Program-made: the position numbers and the translations under genes | Shown: one piece after another, positions 47,619 to 55,145 of the stretch | How the letters are laid out: each line of letters starts with the position of its first letter | How positions within the stretch are numbered: the stretch's first letter is position 1 | Assembly (NCBI GenBank): GCA_965207595.1 | Contig: CBDBMW010000012.1 | Coordinates: 1 to 64,000, forward strand | Source: JAGWAJ01 sp026707615 | Lineage (GTDB): Bacteria > Acidobacteriota > Vicinamibacteria > Vicinamibacterales > UBA8438 | Reading direction: 5' to 3' | DNA length: 64,000 bases | The notes under the pieces: generated by a model | The model's database searches: none | Told to the model about the DNA's origin: nothing | What the model saw: only the letters and a program-made list of their open reading frames with translations

Positions 47619-47751
47619 GCATGGTCCCCCCGCGGGCGGGTCGGAGCCATCCCGCCTTCGGACGATCGGGCACGTGCTTGCGGCGGTTCCGCGCACAGGA
47701 TGGCTCGAACAAGGACAGCGTACCACGGCCGGGAAAAGGGGCGGACTGCAA

Positions 47752-48651
47752 ATGAGTGATGACAGTGTTCTGAACCTCGAGCTGGAGGCCCTGGGGCTGA
47801 GTTCCCACGTGGCGGAGCTGGCGGAGAGCGGCTTGTGCGTGGTGCCGCCGGAGGTTACGGGTGCGTCGGCGCAGTGGGTTCGCAGCATGTCGGAACTGGT
47901 GCTGCGGCGGACGGCGGAGTTCATCGGTTGCGGATTCACGTTGGAACGTGGACCGGATGCCGCACTCGAGTACAACCCGGACGCGGAGCCGGTGAACATC
48001 GTCGTTCGTACCGGCAACAGGCCGAACCAGGTCGTCGTTCAACAACTCGCCGGCTATCACCGGGAGTTTCGCGACCTCGCCGTGCACCCTGCCGCGGTAG
48101 CGCTGGTGCGCCATCTGATCGGGGAGCCGCGAACGCGCTTCTCGCACCACCAGTGCTTCGTCAAGTGGCGGGACGAGTACGGGTACGGCTCGACGCTCGG
48201 ATTGCACGCCGATCAGACCGCGATCCCCGGCCCGTGGGGCCAGACGGCGTTCGTGGCGAACGCGACGTGGTGCCTCACGGACTACACGCGGGCGGGCGGC
48301 GCCCTCGCCTATGTTCCGGGTTCTCACCGCCGCGACGGCAAGCCCGACGGTGCCGAGGCAGCGCGGGAGGCGGTGCCGGTCGAAGCCGAAGCGGGAAGCC
48401 TGATCGTCTTTCACGGGGCGACCTGGCACGGCGCGTATCCGAGGACGATTCCCGGACTGAGGCTATGCGTGACCAACCTCTACCGGCACGTCATGGTCAC
48501 TCCCCAGGAGGACCTGCGCCACTCTCTGGATCGCCGCCTCGCCGACGACTGCCGCAATCCCGAGCTCTTCCGGGAGCTCGCCGGGTTCAACGACGGATTT
48601 CCATACGTGACGCAGCGCAAACCGGTCCGGGTGGTGCCGTCGGGGCGCTGA
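47752..48651 (+). CDS. PhyH-family Fe(II)/2-oxoglutarate dioxygenase
   Basis: A 299-aa protein. The phytanoyl-CoA dioxygenase fold shows the metal triad: STLGLHADQTAIPG (His152, Asp154) and FHGATWHGAYPR (His226), followed by PGLRLCV with the probable 2-oxoglutarate Arg237. YVPGSHRR, the usual turn before the third histidine, is also there. PhyH enzymes hydroxylate many small molecules and, in some RiPP pathways, peptide side chains. The gene is part of the oxygenase set around the precursor. It starts 133 bp from a divergent gene; there is no shared motif in this promoter. Confidence 0.82.
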   Translation: MSDDSVLNLELEALGLSSHVAELAESGLCVVPPEVTGASAQWVRSMSELVLRRTAEFIGCGFTLERGPDAALEYNPDAEPVNIVVRTGNRPNQVVVQQLAGYHREFRDLAVHPAAVALVRHLIGEPRTRFSHHQCFVKWRDEYGYGSTLGLHADQTAIPGPWGQTAFVANATWCLTDYTRAGGALAYVPGSHRRDGKPDGAEAAREAVPVEAEAGSLIVFHGATWHGAYPRTIPGLRLCVTNLYRHVMVTPQEDLRHSLDRRLADDCRNPELFRELAGFNDGFPYVTQRKPVRVVPSGR

Positions 48652-48710
48652 TCGCGGCGACCGCGTGCCGCCTGCCCGGACCCCTGCCTGGCGAAGGCCA
48701 ACCACCGTTG

Positions 48711-48756
48711 CCCCCCCATATGGGCAGCGCCAAGGTGCTCGCGCTGGCACTAGGCT
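48711..48756 (+). promoter_or_regulatory. Shared regulatory module, copy C (Rieske oxygenase promoter)
   Basis: CCCCCCCATATGGGC (48711-48725, identical to copy A), 24 bp, CTAGGCT (48750-48756). The module lies between the PhyH stop and the Rieske ATG, which is 73 bp downstream. Identity of spacing with A and B is the main evidence that it is functional. Confidence 0.62.
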
Positions 48757-48829
48757 TCAGGCGGAAGCCATGACTTGACCGTCTCAGGACCTGTTGGCGC
48801 CGCACTCGAGGCCCGCCGGGGAGGACATC

Positions 48830-50170
48830 ATGGAGGTCGACAAACTGGTCTACGACCACCCCGAGCTGGGCAGGTTCAGGGTGCATCGTTCCGCCGTGGG
48901 GTCGTCCGAGATCTACGAGTTGGAACGGCGCCGCATCTTCGATCGGTGCTGGCTCTACCTGGGGCACGAGTCGGAGGTGCCCGAACCCGGCGACTACGCC
49001 CGGCGAGTGGTGGCCGGGCGCCCGCTGTTCTTCGCTCGCAACCGGGATCGCCAACTGGCCGTGTTCCACAATACGTGCCCCCATCGGGGCGCCCTCGTCT
49101 GCCGAGCGGACCGCGGCAACGCCCAGGTACTCAAGTGCTTCTACCATTCCTGGAGCTTCGACCTGTCGGGCGCGCTGGTCGGCGTGCCGGACATCGACGG
49201 GTACGGCACCGGTTTCGACCGCGCCGAGATGGGGCTCCGGTCGCCGCGATTCGACAGCTACCGGGGCTTCGTGTTCGTCTGCTTCGACCCCGAAACCGAA
49301 CCCCTTCGCGACTATCTGGCCGGGGCCGCCGAATACCTCGATCTGGTGATCGACCAGGACCCCGGCGGGATGCGGGTGGTCCCCGGGTCCAATCGCTACA
49401 GTATCAAGGCGAACTGGAAGCTGCTCGCCGAGAACAGCATCGACGGGTATCACCTGCCCGCCCTGCACCGGTCCTTCGTAGAGCACCTGGCCAGCATCGG
49501 CAGGGCCGGTGGGCGCACCGCGACGGTCGACGGCAACCGACGAGGGTTCGGTCGTTCCCTCGGCAACGGACACGGGGTCATGGAGAACGACGCCGTCTAC
49601 GGGCGGCCCATCGCCCTGTGGCATCCCGGTTTCGGCGAGGAGGCCCGCGCCGAGATCCAGACCATCAAGGACCGGCTCATCGCCCGGCACGGTGTCGACA
49701 AGGCCCTGCGGATGTGCGAGAAATCCCGCAACCTGCTGGTATTCCCCAATCTGATCGTCGCCGACATCATGGCCCTGACGATTCGCGTGTTCCAGCCCAC
49801 CGGCCCCGCCGGCATGGACGTGACGGCGTGGGAGCTGGCGCCCGCCGGGGAGGCCGGGATCAGGCTGCGCCGCCGACTCGATTCCTTCCTGACTTTCCTC
49901 GGACCCGGCGGCTTCGCTACCCCGGACGACGTCGAGGTCCTCGAATCGTGCCAGCAGGGATGCCGCTCCGGCGGCGTTGAATGGATGGATCTCTCCCGGG
50001 GTCTGCACCGCGAGCCGCGGGGCACCGACGAGTTGCAGATGCGCTCCTTCTGGCGGCGCTGGCAATCACTGCTGGCCGGCACGCCGCACGTCGAGCAGTA
50101 CGAACGGGGATTACCGCCCGACGCCGCCCCGAGAAGCGATACCTCCACCCGAATCGACCCGGCCCGCTGA
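48830..50170 (+). CDS. Rieske-type aromatic-ring-hydroxylating oxygenase alpha subunit
   Basis: A 446-aa protein with ATG and GGGGAGG upstream. The Rieske cluster is given by NTCPHRGALV (Cys83, His85) and LKCFYHSWSF (Cys103, His106). The mononuclear iron site is ENSIDGYHLPALHRSF (His208, His213; bridging Asp205). A later acidic patch (DDVEVLESCQQG) fits the third ligand region. Family members hydroxylate aromatic rings or do N-oxidation in the cytoplasm, taking electrons from a ferredoxin/reductase encoded elsewhere. In this locus the target could be the Trp-rich core or another aromatic group. Its beta partner is only a remnant. Confidence 0.87.
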   Translation: MEVDKLVYDHPELGRFRVHRSAVGSSEIYELERRRIFDRCWLYLGHESEVPEPGDYARRVVAGRPLFFARNRDRQLAVFHNTCPHRGALVCRADRGNAQVLKCFYHSWSFDLSGALVGVPDIDGYGTGFDRAEMGLRSPRFDSYRGFVFVCFDPETEPLRDYLAGAAEYLDLVIDQDPGGMRVVPGSNRYSIKANWKLLAENSIDGYHLPALHRSFVEHLASIGRAGGRTATVDGNRRGFGRSLGNGHGVMENDAVYGRPIALWHPGFGEEARAEIQTIKDRLIARHGVDKALRMCEKSRNLLVFPNLIVADIMALTIRVFQPTGPAGMDVTAWELAPAGEAGIRLRRRLDSFLTFLGPGGFATPDDVEVLESCQQGCRSGGVEWMDLSRGLHREPRGTDELQMRSFWRRWQSLLAGTPHVEQYERGLPPDAAPRSDTSTRIDPAR

Positions 50171-50271
50171 GCAGGCCGCCGGGGCGAGGAGCCTCCCGGG
50201 CATGGCGAACACACCCGTCCGGCACCGGCCGGCCGCGGCCGGGCTGCCGGCCACCGCCGATTCCCCCCGAG

Positions 50272-50460
50272 GGCGACCCGCGCTGCGAGCTGGTGTTCAT
50301 CGACGTCTGGCGATTCCGCGGCGGCGAGTCCGCCGGCTACGTGGGCCGTTACGACGTGCGCCTGCGCCGGGTGGACGGGCGCCTGCGGCTGTGCGGCAAG
50401 CGCGCCATCCTGGACCATGAGACCCTGTCCGACCACGGCGCGTTGAGCATCATCCTCTGA
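50272..50460 (+). pseudogene. Ring-hydroxylating dioxygenase beta subunit, C-terminal remnant
   Basis: The last about 62 codons of a beta (SnoaL-like) subunit: LVFIDVWRFRGGESAGYVGR, DVRLRRVDGRLRLCGKRAIL, DHETLSDHGALSIIL, then stop. The WRFR...RYDVRLRRVDGRLRLCGKRAILDHE pattern is characteristic. No start and no first two thirds of the domain are visible between the alpha stop (50170) and here, so the gene is truncated or scrambled at its 5' end. The alpha subunit may work as a homotrimer or be inactive. Confidence 0.55.
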
Positions 50461-50468
50461 ATCCACCT

Positions 50469-51196
50469 CTACGGAAGGCGGGCGCTGGCGCCGGGCACCG
50501 TCAGCACCAGTCGCACCACGTCCGCCTGCCGGGAGACCCCCTGCTTGGCGAAGATCTGCTTCAGATGCCAGCGGATCGTGCCTTCTCGCCGGCCCGTGGC
50601 GACGGCAATCTCGCGGAGGGTGTAGCCGGCGGCCAGCATCGCCGCCACGGAGCTCTCGGACGGCGTCAGACCCAGCGCCGACGCCACGGCGTCCGCGTCG
50701 ATTCGCGGCTTGCGCGCCAGATCGCGGATCAACACGACGGCGGCGACACGCCGCATGCGACGGCCCTTCAGGCGACCGCCCACCGGCGTGACGTGCAACA
50801 CGAGCCGAGGTGACGCGAACGGTCGTCCGAGAAGCATCGACCCCGCGGCACCCTGCCCGACGGGCGGCACGGCACGCACCAGAAGCTGCTGCAGCCTCGC
50901 GTCATCGGCAGGCTCGGCGGCGTGGAGGCCGCCGTCCCGGTCCGACACCGGGACGCCCCGCCGCAGCAGCTCGACGGCGCGGTCGTTGGCGGCGACGATC
51001 CTCCCCCGCCCGTCCAGTTGGATGACGCCCGTGCCCGTGACGTCCAGTAGCCCGGCGAGCGATTCCCCCAGCACCCGGGTCTCGATCAGCGCGTGCCGGA
51101 ACAGCACGCACTGTCGCACGTGAGGCAGCAGCCGCTCGATCGTCCGGATCCGATCGTCGCTCCAACCGCCCGCGTCGACGGGATCGCCGGTCGCCC
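50469..51196 (-). pseudogene. LuxR-family regulator, 3' part (disrupted by IS21-type element)
   Basis: The last 240 codons. A PAS-like middle part (LLDVTGTGVIQLDGRGRIVA, NDRAVELLRRG) is followed by a LuxR-type helix-turn-helix (LGLTPSESSVAAMLAAGYTL, REIAVATGRREGTIRWHLKQ, IFAKQGVSRQADVVRLVL). The frame continues exactly from the 5' part at 53839-54264 if the IS21-type element (51197-53838) and one copy of its CGCCC duplication are removed: ...RVIWA then TGDPVDAGGWSDD. A short transcript from this half alone could still give a DNA-binding fragment, but no start signal is seen. Confidence 0.85.
51192..51196. repeat. Target-site duplication, left (CGCCC)
   Basis: CGCCC directly before the left end of the IS21-type element, matched by CGCCC at 53839-53843. 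Confidence 0.85.
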
Positions 51197-51269
51197 TGTT
51201 CAACGACAATTACTTTTGCCGGTCGTCGAGGAGGTGATCGGCCCTCCGCGGGAGGCGCCCGCGAGACGT

Positions 51270-52790
51270 GTGACACTGCCCGTTTTCCTGGTGGAGGACG
51301 GGTTGGTCACGGACGCGCAGGTTCGGCGGTTGCGAGAGAAGCGGATGGCAGGGAAGACGCTGGCGGCGGCCGCGGCGGCAGCCGGGATGAGCGAGCGGGC
51401 GGCCCGGAAGTGGCAGAGCGGGGCGTTGCCGTCGACGGTGAAGCCGCCGCGGACGTGGCGGACGCGGGAGGACCCGTTCGCCAACGTGTGGCAGTCCGAG
51501 GTCGTGCCGCAGCTGGTGGCCGACACGGACGGCCGGCTGCAGGTGCTGACGCTGTTCCGGGCGCTGTGCGGGCGTCATCCGGGTCGGTTTCAGCCAGGGC
51601 AGCTGCGGACGCTGCAGCGGCGGGTCCGCGAGTGGCGGGTTCAGTACGGCCCCGATCGCGAGGTGTACTTCGAGCAGGTGGCGGTTCCGGGCCGGGAAGC
51701 GGCGTTCGACTTCAGCGACGCGAGCGACCTCGGGGTGACGCTGGGGAACGTCGCGTTCCCGCACCTGCTGTTCGAGTGGGTGCTGAGCTACAGCCGGTGG
51801 ACGTATGTGTCGCTGGCGCGGAGCGAGACGTTCGAGGCGCTGGTGGCGGGCCTGCAGGGCGCGCTGTGGACGCTGGGAGCGGTGCCGGCGGTGCTTCGGC
51901 ACGACAACCTGTCGGCGGCGACGCACGAGCTGCGGCGCAGCGGCGGTCGTCAGTTGACGGTGCGGTTCCGGGAGGTGCTGGACCACTACGGGCTGCGCTC
52001 GTCGCGGATCCAACCGGGGAAGCCGCACGAGAACGGCGTCGCGGAGCAGTCGCACTTCCGGACGAAAACGGCCATCGATCAGGCGTTGCTGTTGCGGGGC
52101 GACCGGGACTTCGCCGACGAGGCGGCGTACCTGCGGTTCGCGCGTGCGGTCGTCGACGAGACGCGGAATGCCCGGGCGGCGCCGCGGCTGGCCGAGGAGC
52201 GTCCGTATCTGCGGCCGCTGCCGTCGGCGCGGATCCCCGAGTACACGACGTTCCGGTGCGTGGTGCGGAAGTGGAGCACGATCCGGGTCGGGGGGCGAAT
52301 CTACTCGGTGCCGTCGCGGCTGATCGGTCACACGGTCGAGGCGCGGCAGCATCCGTCGACGGTCGAGGTCCTCTACGGCGGCCGGGTGCTGTGCAGCATG
52401 CCGCGGTTGCGGGGCTCGGCAGAGCACCGGATCGACTACCGCCACATCATCGGGAGCCTGGTCCGGAAGCCGGGCGCCTTCGCGCGGTACCGCTTCCGGG
52501 AGGAGCTGTTCCCGTCGCTCGTGTTCCGGGCGGCGTATGACGCGCTCGGTCGGACGCACGGCGAGCGGGCCGACGTCGAGTACGTGCGCCTGCTGCACCT
52601 GGCGGCGACGACCGGCGAGCGGCGGGTCGAGGCGACGCTTCGCGCCCGGCTCGACGCCGGCGATCCCTGCGACTACGCCAGCGTTCAGGCCCAGGTCCGC
52701 CCGCCCGTCCCGACGGTCCCTGTGGTGCACGTGCCGCGCCCGGACCTGTCGCAGTACGACGCGCTGCTGTCGGGAGGTCTGCACGGATGA
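51270..52790 (+). CDS. istA: IS21-family transposase IstA
   Basis: A 506-aa transposase with GTG start. An N-terminal helix-turn-helix (TDAQVRRLREKRMAGKTLAA, AAAAAGMSERAARKWQSG) and an rve-type DDE catalytic domain: FDFSDASDLGVTLGN (first Asp), AVLRHDNLSAATHE (second Asp), PGKPHENGVAEQSH (Glu). The C-terminal beta domain (WSTIRVGGRIYSVPSRLIGH) is typical of IstA. The stop overlaps the istB start by 4 bp (ATGA). Confidence 0.93.
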   Translation: MTLPVFLVEDGLVTDAQVRRLREKRMAGKTLAAAAAAAGMSERAARKWQSGALPSTVKPPRTWRTREDPFANVWQSEVVPQLVADTDGRLQVLTLFRALCGRHPGRFQPGQLRTLQRRVREWRVQYGPDREVYFEQVAVPGREAAFDFSDASDLGVTLGNVAFPHLLFEWVLSYSRWTYVSLARSETFEALVAGLQGALWTLGAVPAVLRHDNLSAATHELRRSGGRQLTVRFREVLDHYGLRSSRIQPGKPHENGVAEQSHFRTKTAIDQALLLRGDRDFADEAAYLRFARAVVDETRNARAAPRLAEERPYLRPLPSARIPEYTTFRCVVRKWSTIRVGGRIYSVPSRLIGHTVEARQHPSTVEVLYGGRVLCSMPRLRGSAEHRIDYRHIIGSLVRKPGAFARYRFREELFPSLVFRAAYDALGRTHGERADVEYVRLLHLAATTGERRVEATLRARLDAGDPCDYASVQAQVRPPVPTVPVVHVPRPDLSQYDALLSGGLHG

Positions 52791-53599
52791 CGGCGCCGAG
52801 CACGCAGGTGACGACGCTGCTGACGCAGTTCGGGTTGACGACGGCGGCCGAGGAGCTCGTGCCGCGGCTGACGCAGGCCGGGCACCCCGAGGCGATGCCG
52901 GTGCTGCTCGAGGTGTTCGAGGCGGAGGCCGAAGCGCGCCGTCAGCGCCGGATCGCCCGCTTGCGGCGCGGCGCCCGCCTGCCTCCCGGCAAGACGTTCG
53001 CGACGCTCGACACCGGACGGTTGCCGGCGCCGGTCGTGCAGCAGCTTGAGACGCTGGCCACCGGGGCGTTCCTCGAGACGGCGACCAACGTCCTCGCCTT
53101 TGGCCTGCCGGGCGTGGGCAAGAGTCACGCGTTGTGCGCCGTCGGGCATGCTCTGGTCGAGGCCGGCCACAGCGTGCTCTGCGCCCCGGCCTACGCGCTG
53201 GTGCAGGAGCTGCTCGGCGCGAAACGCGACCTCGACCTGCCCCGCGCGCTGCGCAAGCTCGACCTGTTCGAGGTCATCCTGCTCGACGACCTCGGCTACG
53301 TGCAGCAGAGCCCGGACGAGGCCGAGGTGCTGTTCACGCTGCTCGCCGAGCGCTACGAGCGCCGCTCGGTGATGGTGACGAGCAACCTGGTCTTCAGCCA
53401 ATGGGACCGGATCTTCCGCGACCAGATGGCGACGGCCGCAGCGATCGACCGCCTGGTGCACCACGCCGTCGTGCTCGAGTTCGACGTGACGAGCTACCGC
53501 ACGGACCGGTCGCGTCGGAAATCGCCGCCGGCACCCGCACCCCGTGGCCGGACTCCCGGACCGTTGTTGCCCCGAGCCCGCCGACGGTCGACGTCGTGA
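52787..53599 (+). CDS. istB: IS21-family helper ATPase IstB
   Basis: A 270-aa AAA+ protein. N-terminal LLTQFGLTTAAEELVPRLTQ, Walker A LAFGLPGVGKSHALCAVGHA, Walker B FEVILLDDLGYVQQSPDEAE, sensor region RSVMVTSNLVFSQWDRIFRD, and AIDRLVHHAVVLEFDVTSYR near the end. A Pro/Arg-rich C-terminal tail follows. It assembles on DNA to recruit IstA. It overlaps the istA stop. Confidence 0.93.
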   Translation: MTAPSTQVTTLLTQFGLTTAAEELVPRLTQAGHPEAMPVLLEVFEAEAEARRQRRIARLRRGARLPPGKTFATLDTGRLPAPVVQQLETLATGAFLETATNVLAFGLPGVGKSHALCAVGHALVEAGHSVLCAPAYALVQELLGAKRDLDLPRALRKLDLFEVILLDDLGYVQQSPDEAEVLFTLLAERYERRSVMVTSNLVFSQWDRIFRDQMATAAAIDRLVHHAVVLEFDVTSYRTDRSRRKSPPAPAPRGRTPGPLLPRARRRSTS

Positions 53600-53629
53600 G
53601 CGCGGGGTCCGTCCGCGATCCGGGCAACC

Positions 53630-53748
53630 TGTGGATGGTGCCAGCGGCATGGAAAACGCGCCCGCAGGCCGTGCCAGCATGCTCGGTCGAGCCGGCGCGT
53701 TTTCCACCCCGCTTTGGACGGCGCTCCGCGCCGCCCACACCATCCACA
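53630..53748. repeat. Nested inverted repeats (hairpin) at the right end of the IS21-type element
   Basis: TGTGGATGGTG (53630-53640) pairs with CACCATCCACA (53738-53748). Inside it GGAAAACGCGCC (53651-53662) pairs with GGCGCGTTTTCC (53694-53705). The two stems lie in the non-coding stretch between istB and the right terminal repeat and could form a double hairpin of about 119 bp. Confidence 0.75.
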
Positions 53749-53838
53749 GGATCAATGTTGTTGTTGATCGCGATCCACGACGACCGGAACCGGCAGGAAT
53801 GGTTGACGCCAAGCGGCAGAAATAGTTGACGCCGAACA

Positions 53839-53843
53839 CGCCC
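53839..53843. repeat. Target-site duplication, right (CGCCC)
   Basis: Second copy of the 5-bp duplication flanking the IS21-type element. Confidence 0.85.
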
Positions 53844-54264
53844 AGATCACGCGGGTTCCGCCGGGTCCGTCCAGCCGCACCTGCAGGCCGTCCTGGGAGT
53901 CGGACCGCGGCAGCGCCTCGTTGTACGTCGCCGACGTCCTTCTCTCCGCCTCGGTGTAGAGGTCCCGTACGGGAACCAGCAGACTGTCGGGGAGTTGCCT
54001 CAGGCGCGGGACACGTTCGTCGCGGTGCCAGTAGTCGTTCAGGTAGATCTGCTCGAGATCCTCACGGCGGTGCCCGTGGGTGCAGACCTCGTAGAGGTAG
54101 ACCTCCGCGCCGTGCGGCGGACGCCCGCCAGCGAACACGATGGCATTGCTCTTGACGCCGCAGAGGGCATCGATGAGGGCGGCCGCGGCAGGCCAACCGA
54201 TCGCGTCGAACGAAACCTCGTGCAGCGCCCCGAGGACGCGGTCGAATGGGTCCTCTCGATTCAT
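53839..54264 (-). pseudogene. LuxR-family regulator, 5' part (disrupted by IS21-type element)
   Basis: The first 142 codons: MNREDPFDRVLGALHEVSFD, AIGWPAAAALIDALCGVKSN, IYLNDYWHRDERVPRLRQLP, LYTEAERRTSATYNEALPRS, LQVRLDGPGGTRVIWA. This is a sensory N-terminal domain of a LuxR-type protein of about 382 aa. Beyond the IS junction the frame runs on into the IS21-type end until 53752, adding foreign residues. The 3' half is at 50469-51196. Before the insertion the gene probably controlled this cluster, and its promoter contains a looser copy of the shared motif. Confidence 0.83.
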
Positions 54265-54274
54265 GCCTGGGAGG

Positions 54275-54323
54275 AGTCTAGTTCCGCGGCGGGAGCACCG
54301 CCGCCCCTCAAATTGGGGGGGGG
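54275..54323 (-). promoter_or_regulatory. Looser copy D of the shared regulatory module (luxR promoter)
   Basis: On the minus strand a run of nine C (54323-54315), AATTTGAGGGGC, and CTAGACT (54281-54275). The gap from the end of the C-run to CTAG is 33 bp, against 32 in copies A-C, and the half site differs. If TAGACT is the -10, the luxR message would be nearly leaderless. This copy is weaker evidence than A-C; it would mean autoregulation. Confidence 0.35.
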
Positions 54324-54350
54324 CGCCATGGGTGGGGCCTCCAGGCTCCG

Positions 54351-54551
54351 CTACAGCAGCTTCAGCCCCGGGACGTCGCCGAAGTCCTTCGGGTTCAGCG
54401 TCCAGAGCGCGGCTTCATGAACGAGGGCGCAGGCGGCAGTAGAGAGCTTCGGTCGATGGCCGGCGTCGACCAGTTGACGCAGGCGGGCGAACGACTCGCG
54501 GGGGCCGGTCAACGCCCCGATGAGCGCCGAGGTGTCAAGATGAACGGTCAT
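54351..54551 (-). pseudogene. VapC-type PIN toxin with internal deletion
   Basis: A 66-aa frame. The N-terminus MTVHLDTSALIGALTGPRES keeps the first PIN aspartate and the C-terminus ALVHEAALWTLNPKDFGDVP keeps the typical ending. The roughly 60 middle residues, with the other acidic catalytic residues, are absent without a frame change. A normal VapC is about 130 aa, so it should be inactive. Confidence 0.6.
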
Positions 54552-54797
54552 GCGCGGAGCGGCGCAGGGACGACTCGCGGCGAGAGGTTCGGATCTCGCG
54601 CAGCTCGGCCTCGACGCTCTCCCGGGACCGGGTGACCGGCTCGTCGCGCAGGCGGTCGAGCACCTCCAGCATCCGGAGCCGCTCGACCTCGCTCAGCCGG
54701 TCCGTGGCGCGTCGTAGTCGGCCACCGCGTCCCGGACGACGTGGCTCTGCGGTTTCCCGAGACGCTCCGCCGTCCGGGGGATGCGGCCCACCGTCGC
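54535..54797 (-). pseudogene. VapB-type antitoxin remnant with frameshift
   Basis: Two frames together give the antitoxin: RTAERLGKPQSHVVRDAVAD followed, after a one-base shift near the DYDA codons, by TDRLSEVERLRMLEVLDRLR and DEPVTRSRESVEAELREIRT. The helix pattern (…GKPQSHVVRDAVADY…) is that of RHH-type VapB proteins. The 3' end overlaps the broken VapC gene by 17 bp. Both genes of the pair are thus damaged. Confidence 0.5.
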
Positions 54798-55010
54798 TCA
54801 CGCGTTCTGCCGCTCCTGGATCGCCCGGGCGATCGCCGTGTTGGAGCGGCTGAGCGCCTTCTGGGCGCTGCTGATTGCTTCCAGCGCTCGGTCGATGGCC
54901 GCGTTCGACTCCGTGATCGCCTCGAGCGCCCCATCGACGTCGTCCATCCGGGCGTTGACCTGTCGGGCGACTTCCTCCCGGACCGGCTCTCGAAGCTCCG
55001 GCGTGCTCAT
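54798..55010 (-). CDS. Small helical protein of unknown function (70 aa)
   Basis: A 70-aa protein, ATG with GAGAGG seven bases upstream. It is an almost continuous amphipathic helix: LREPVREEVARQVNARMDDV, DGALEAITESNAAIDRALEA, ISSAQKALSRSNTAIARAIQ. The two halves (ALEAITESNAAIDRAL / ALSRSNTAIARAIQ) look like internal duplicates. It ends where the VapB remnant begins. No recognised family. Confidence 0.5.
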   Translation of the reverse strand: MSTPELREPVREEVARQVNARMDDVDGALEAITESNAAIDRALEAISSAQKALSRSNTAIARAIQERQNA

Positions 55011-55145
55011 GGTGGGACCTCTCGCGTGACGGTACCACGGCCCGGCTGATGGCCGTCGTGTGTCCGCTCCATGTGCTCAGAATATCACGGCCTCGTCCGG
55101 CGTGTGACGCGCCGGCTCGCGCCCTTGCCGCGGGCGGCTCGGCGT

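Larger units (their letters stand above)
51197..53838 (+). mobile_element. IS21-family insertion sequence, complete
   Basis: Ends start with TGTTC and carry matched imperfect inverted repeats: left TGTTCAACGACAATTACTTT, right (minus strand) TGTTCGGCGTCAACTATTTC, both then TGCCG. Inside are istA and istB with a 4-bp overlap. Length 2,642 bp. A 5-bp target duplication (CGCCC) flanks it. The element looks intact and sits inside a luxR-type gene, opposite to its direction. Confidence 0.92.

Noticed and set aside
47619..47751. Shared module between the divergent unknown-protein and PhyH genes
   Set aside because: A C6 run is present (about 47627-47632), but neither the ATWTGGGC half site nor CTASGYT follows.
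48740..48760. Possible sigma-54 promoter (TGGCAC) upstream of the Rieske gene
   Set aside because: The -12 part does not fit (TTCAG instead of TTGCA), and the other two copies of the module have no TGGCAC.
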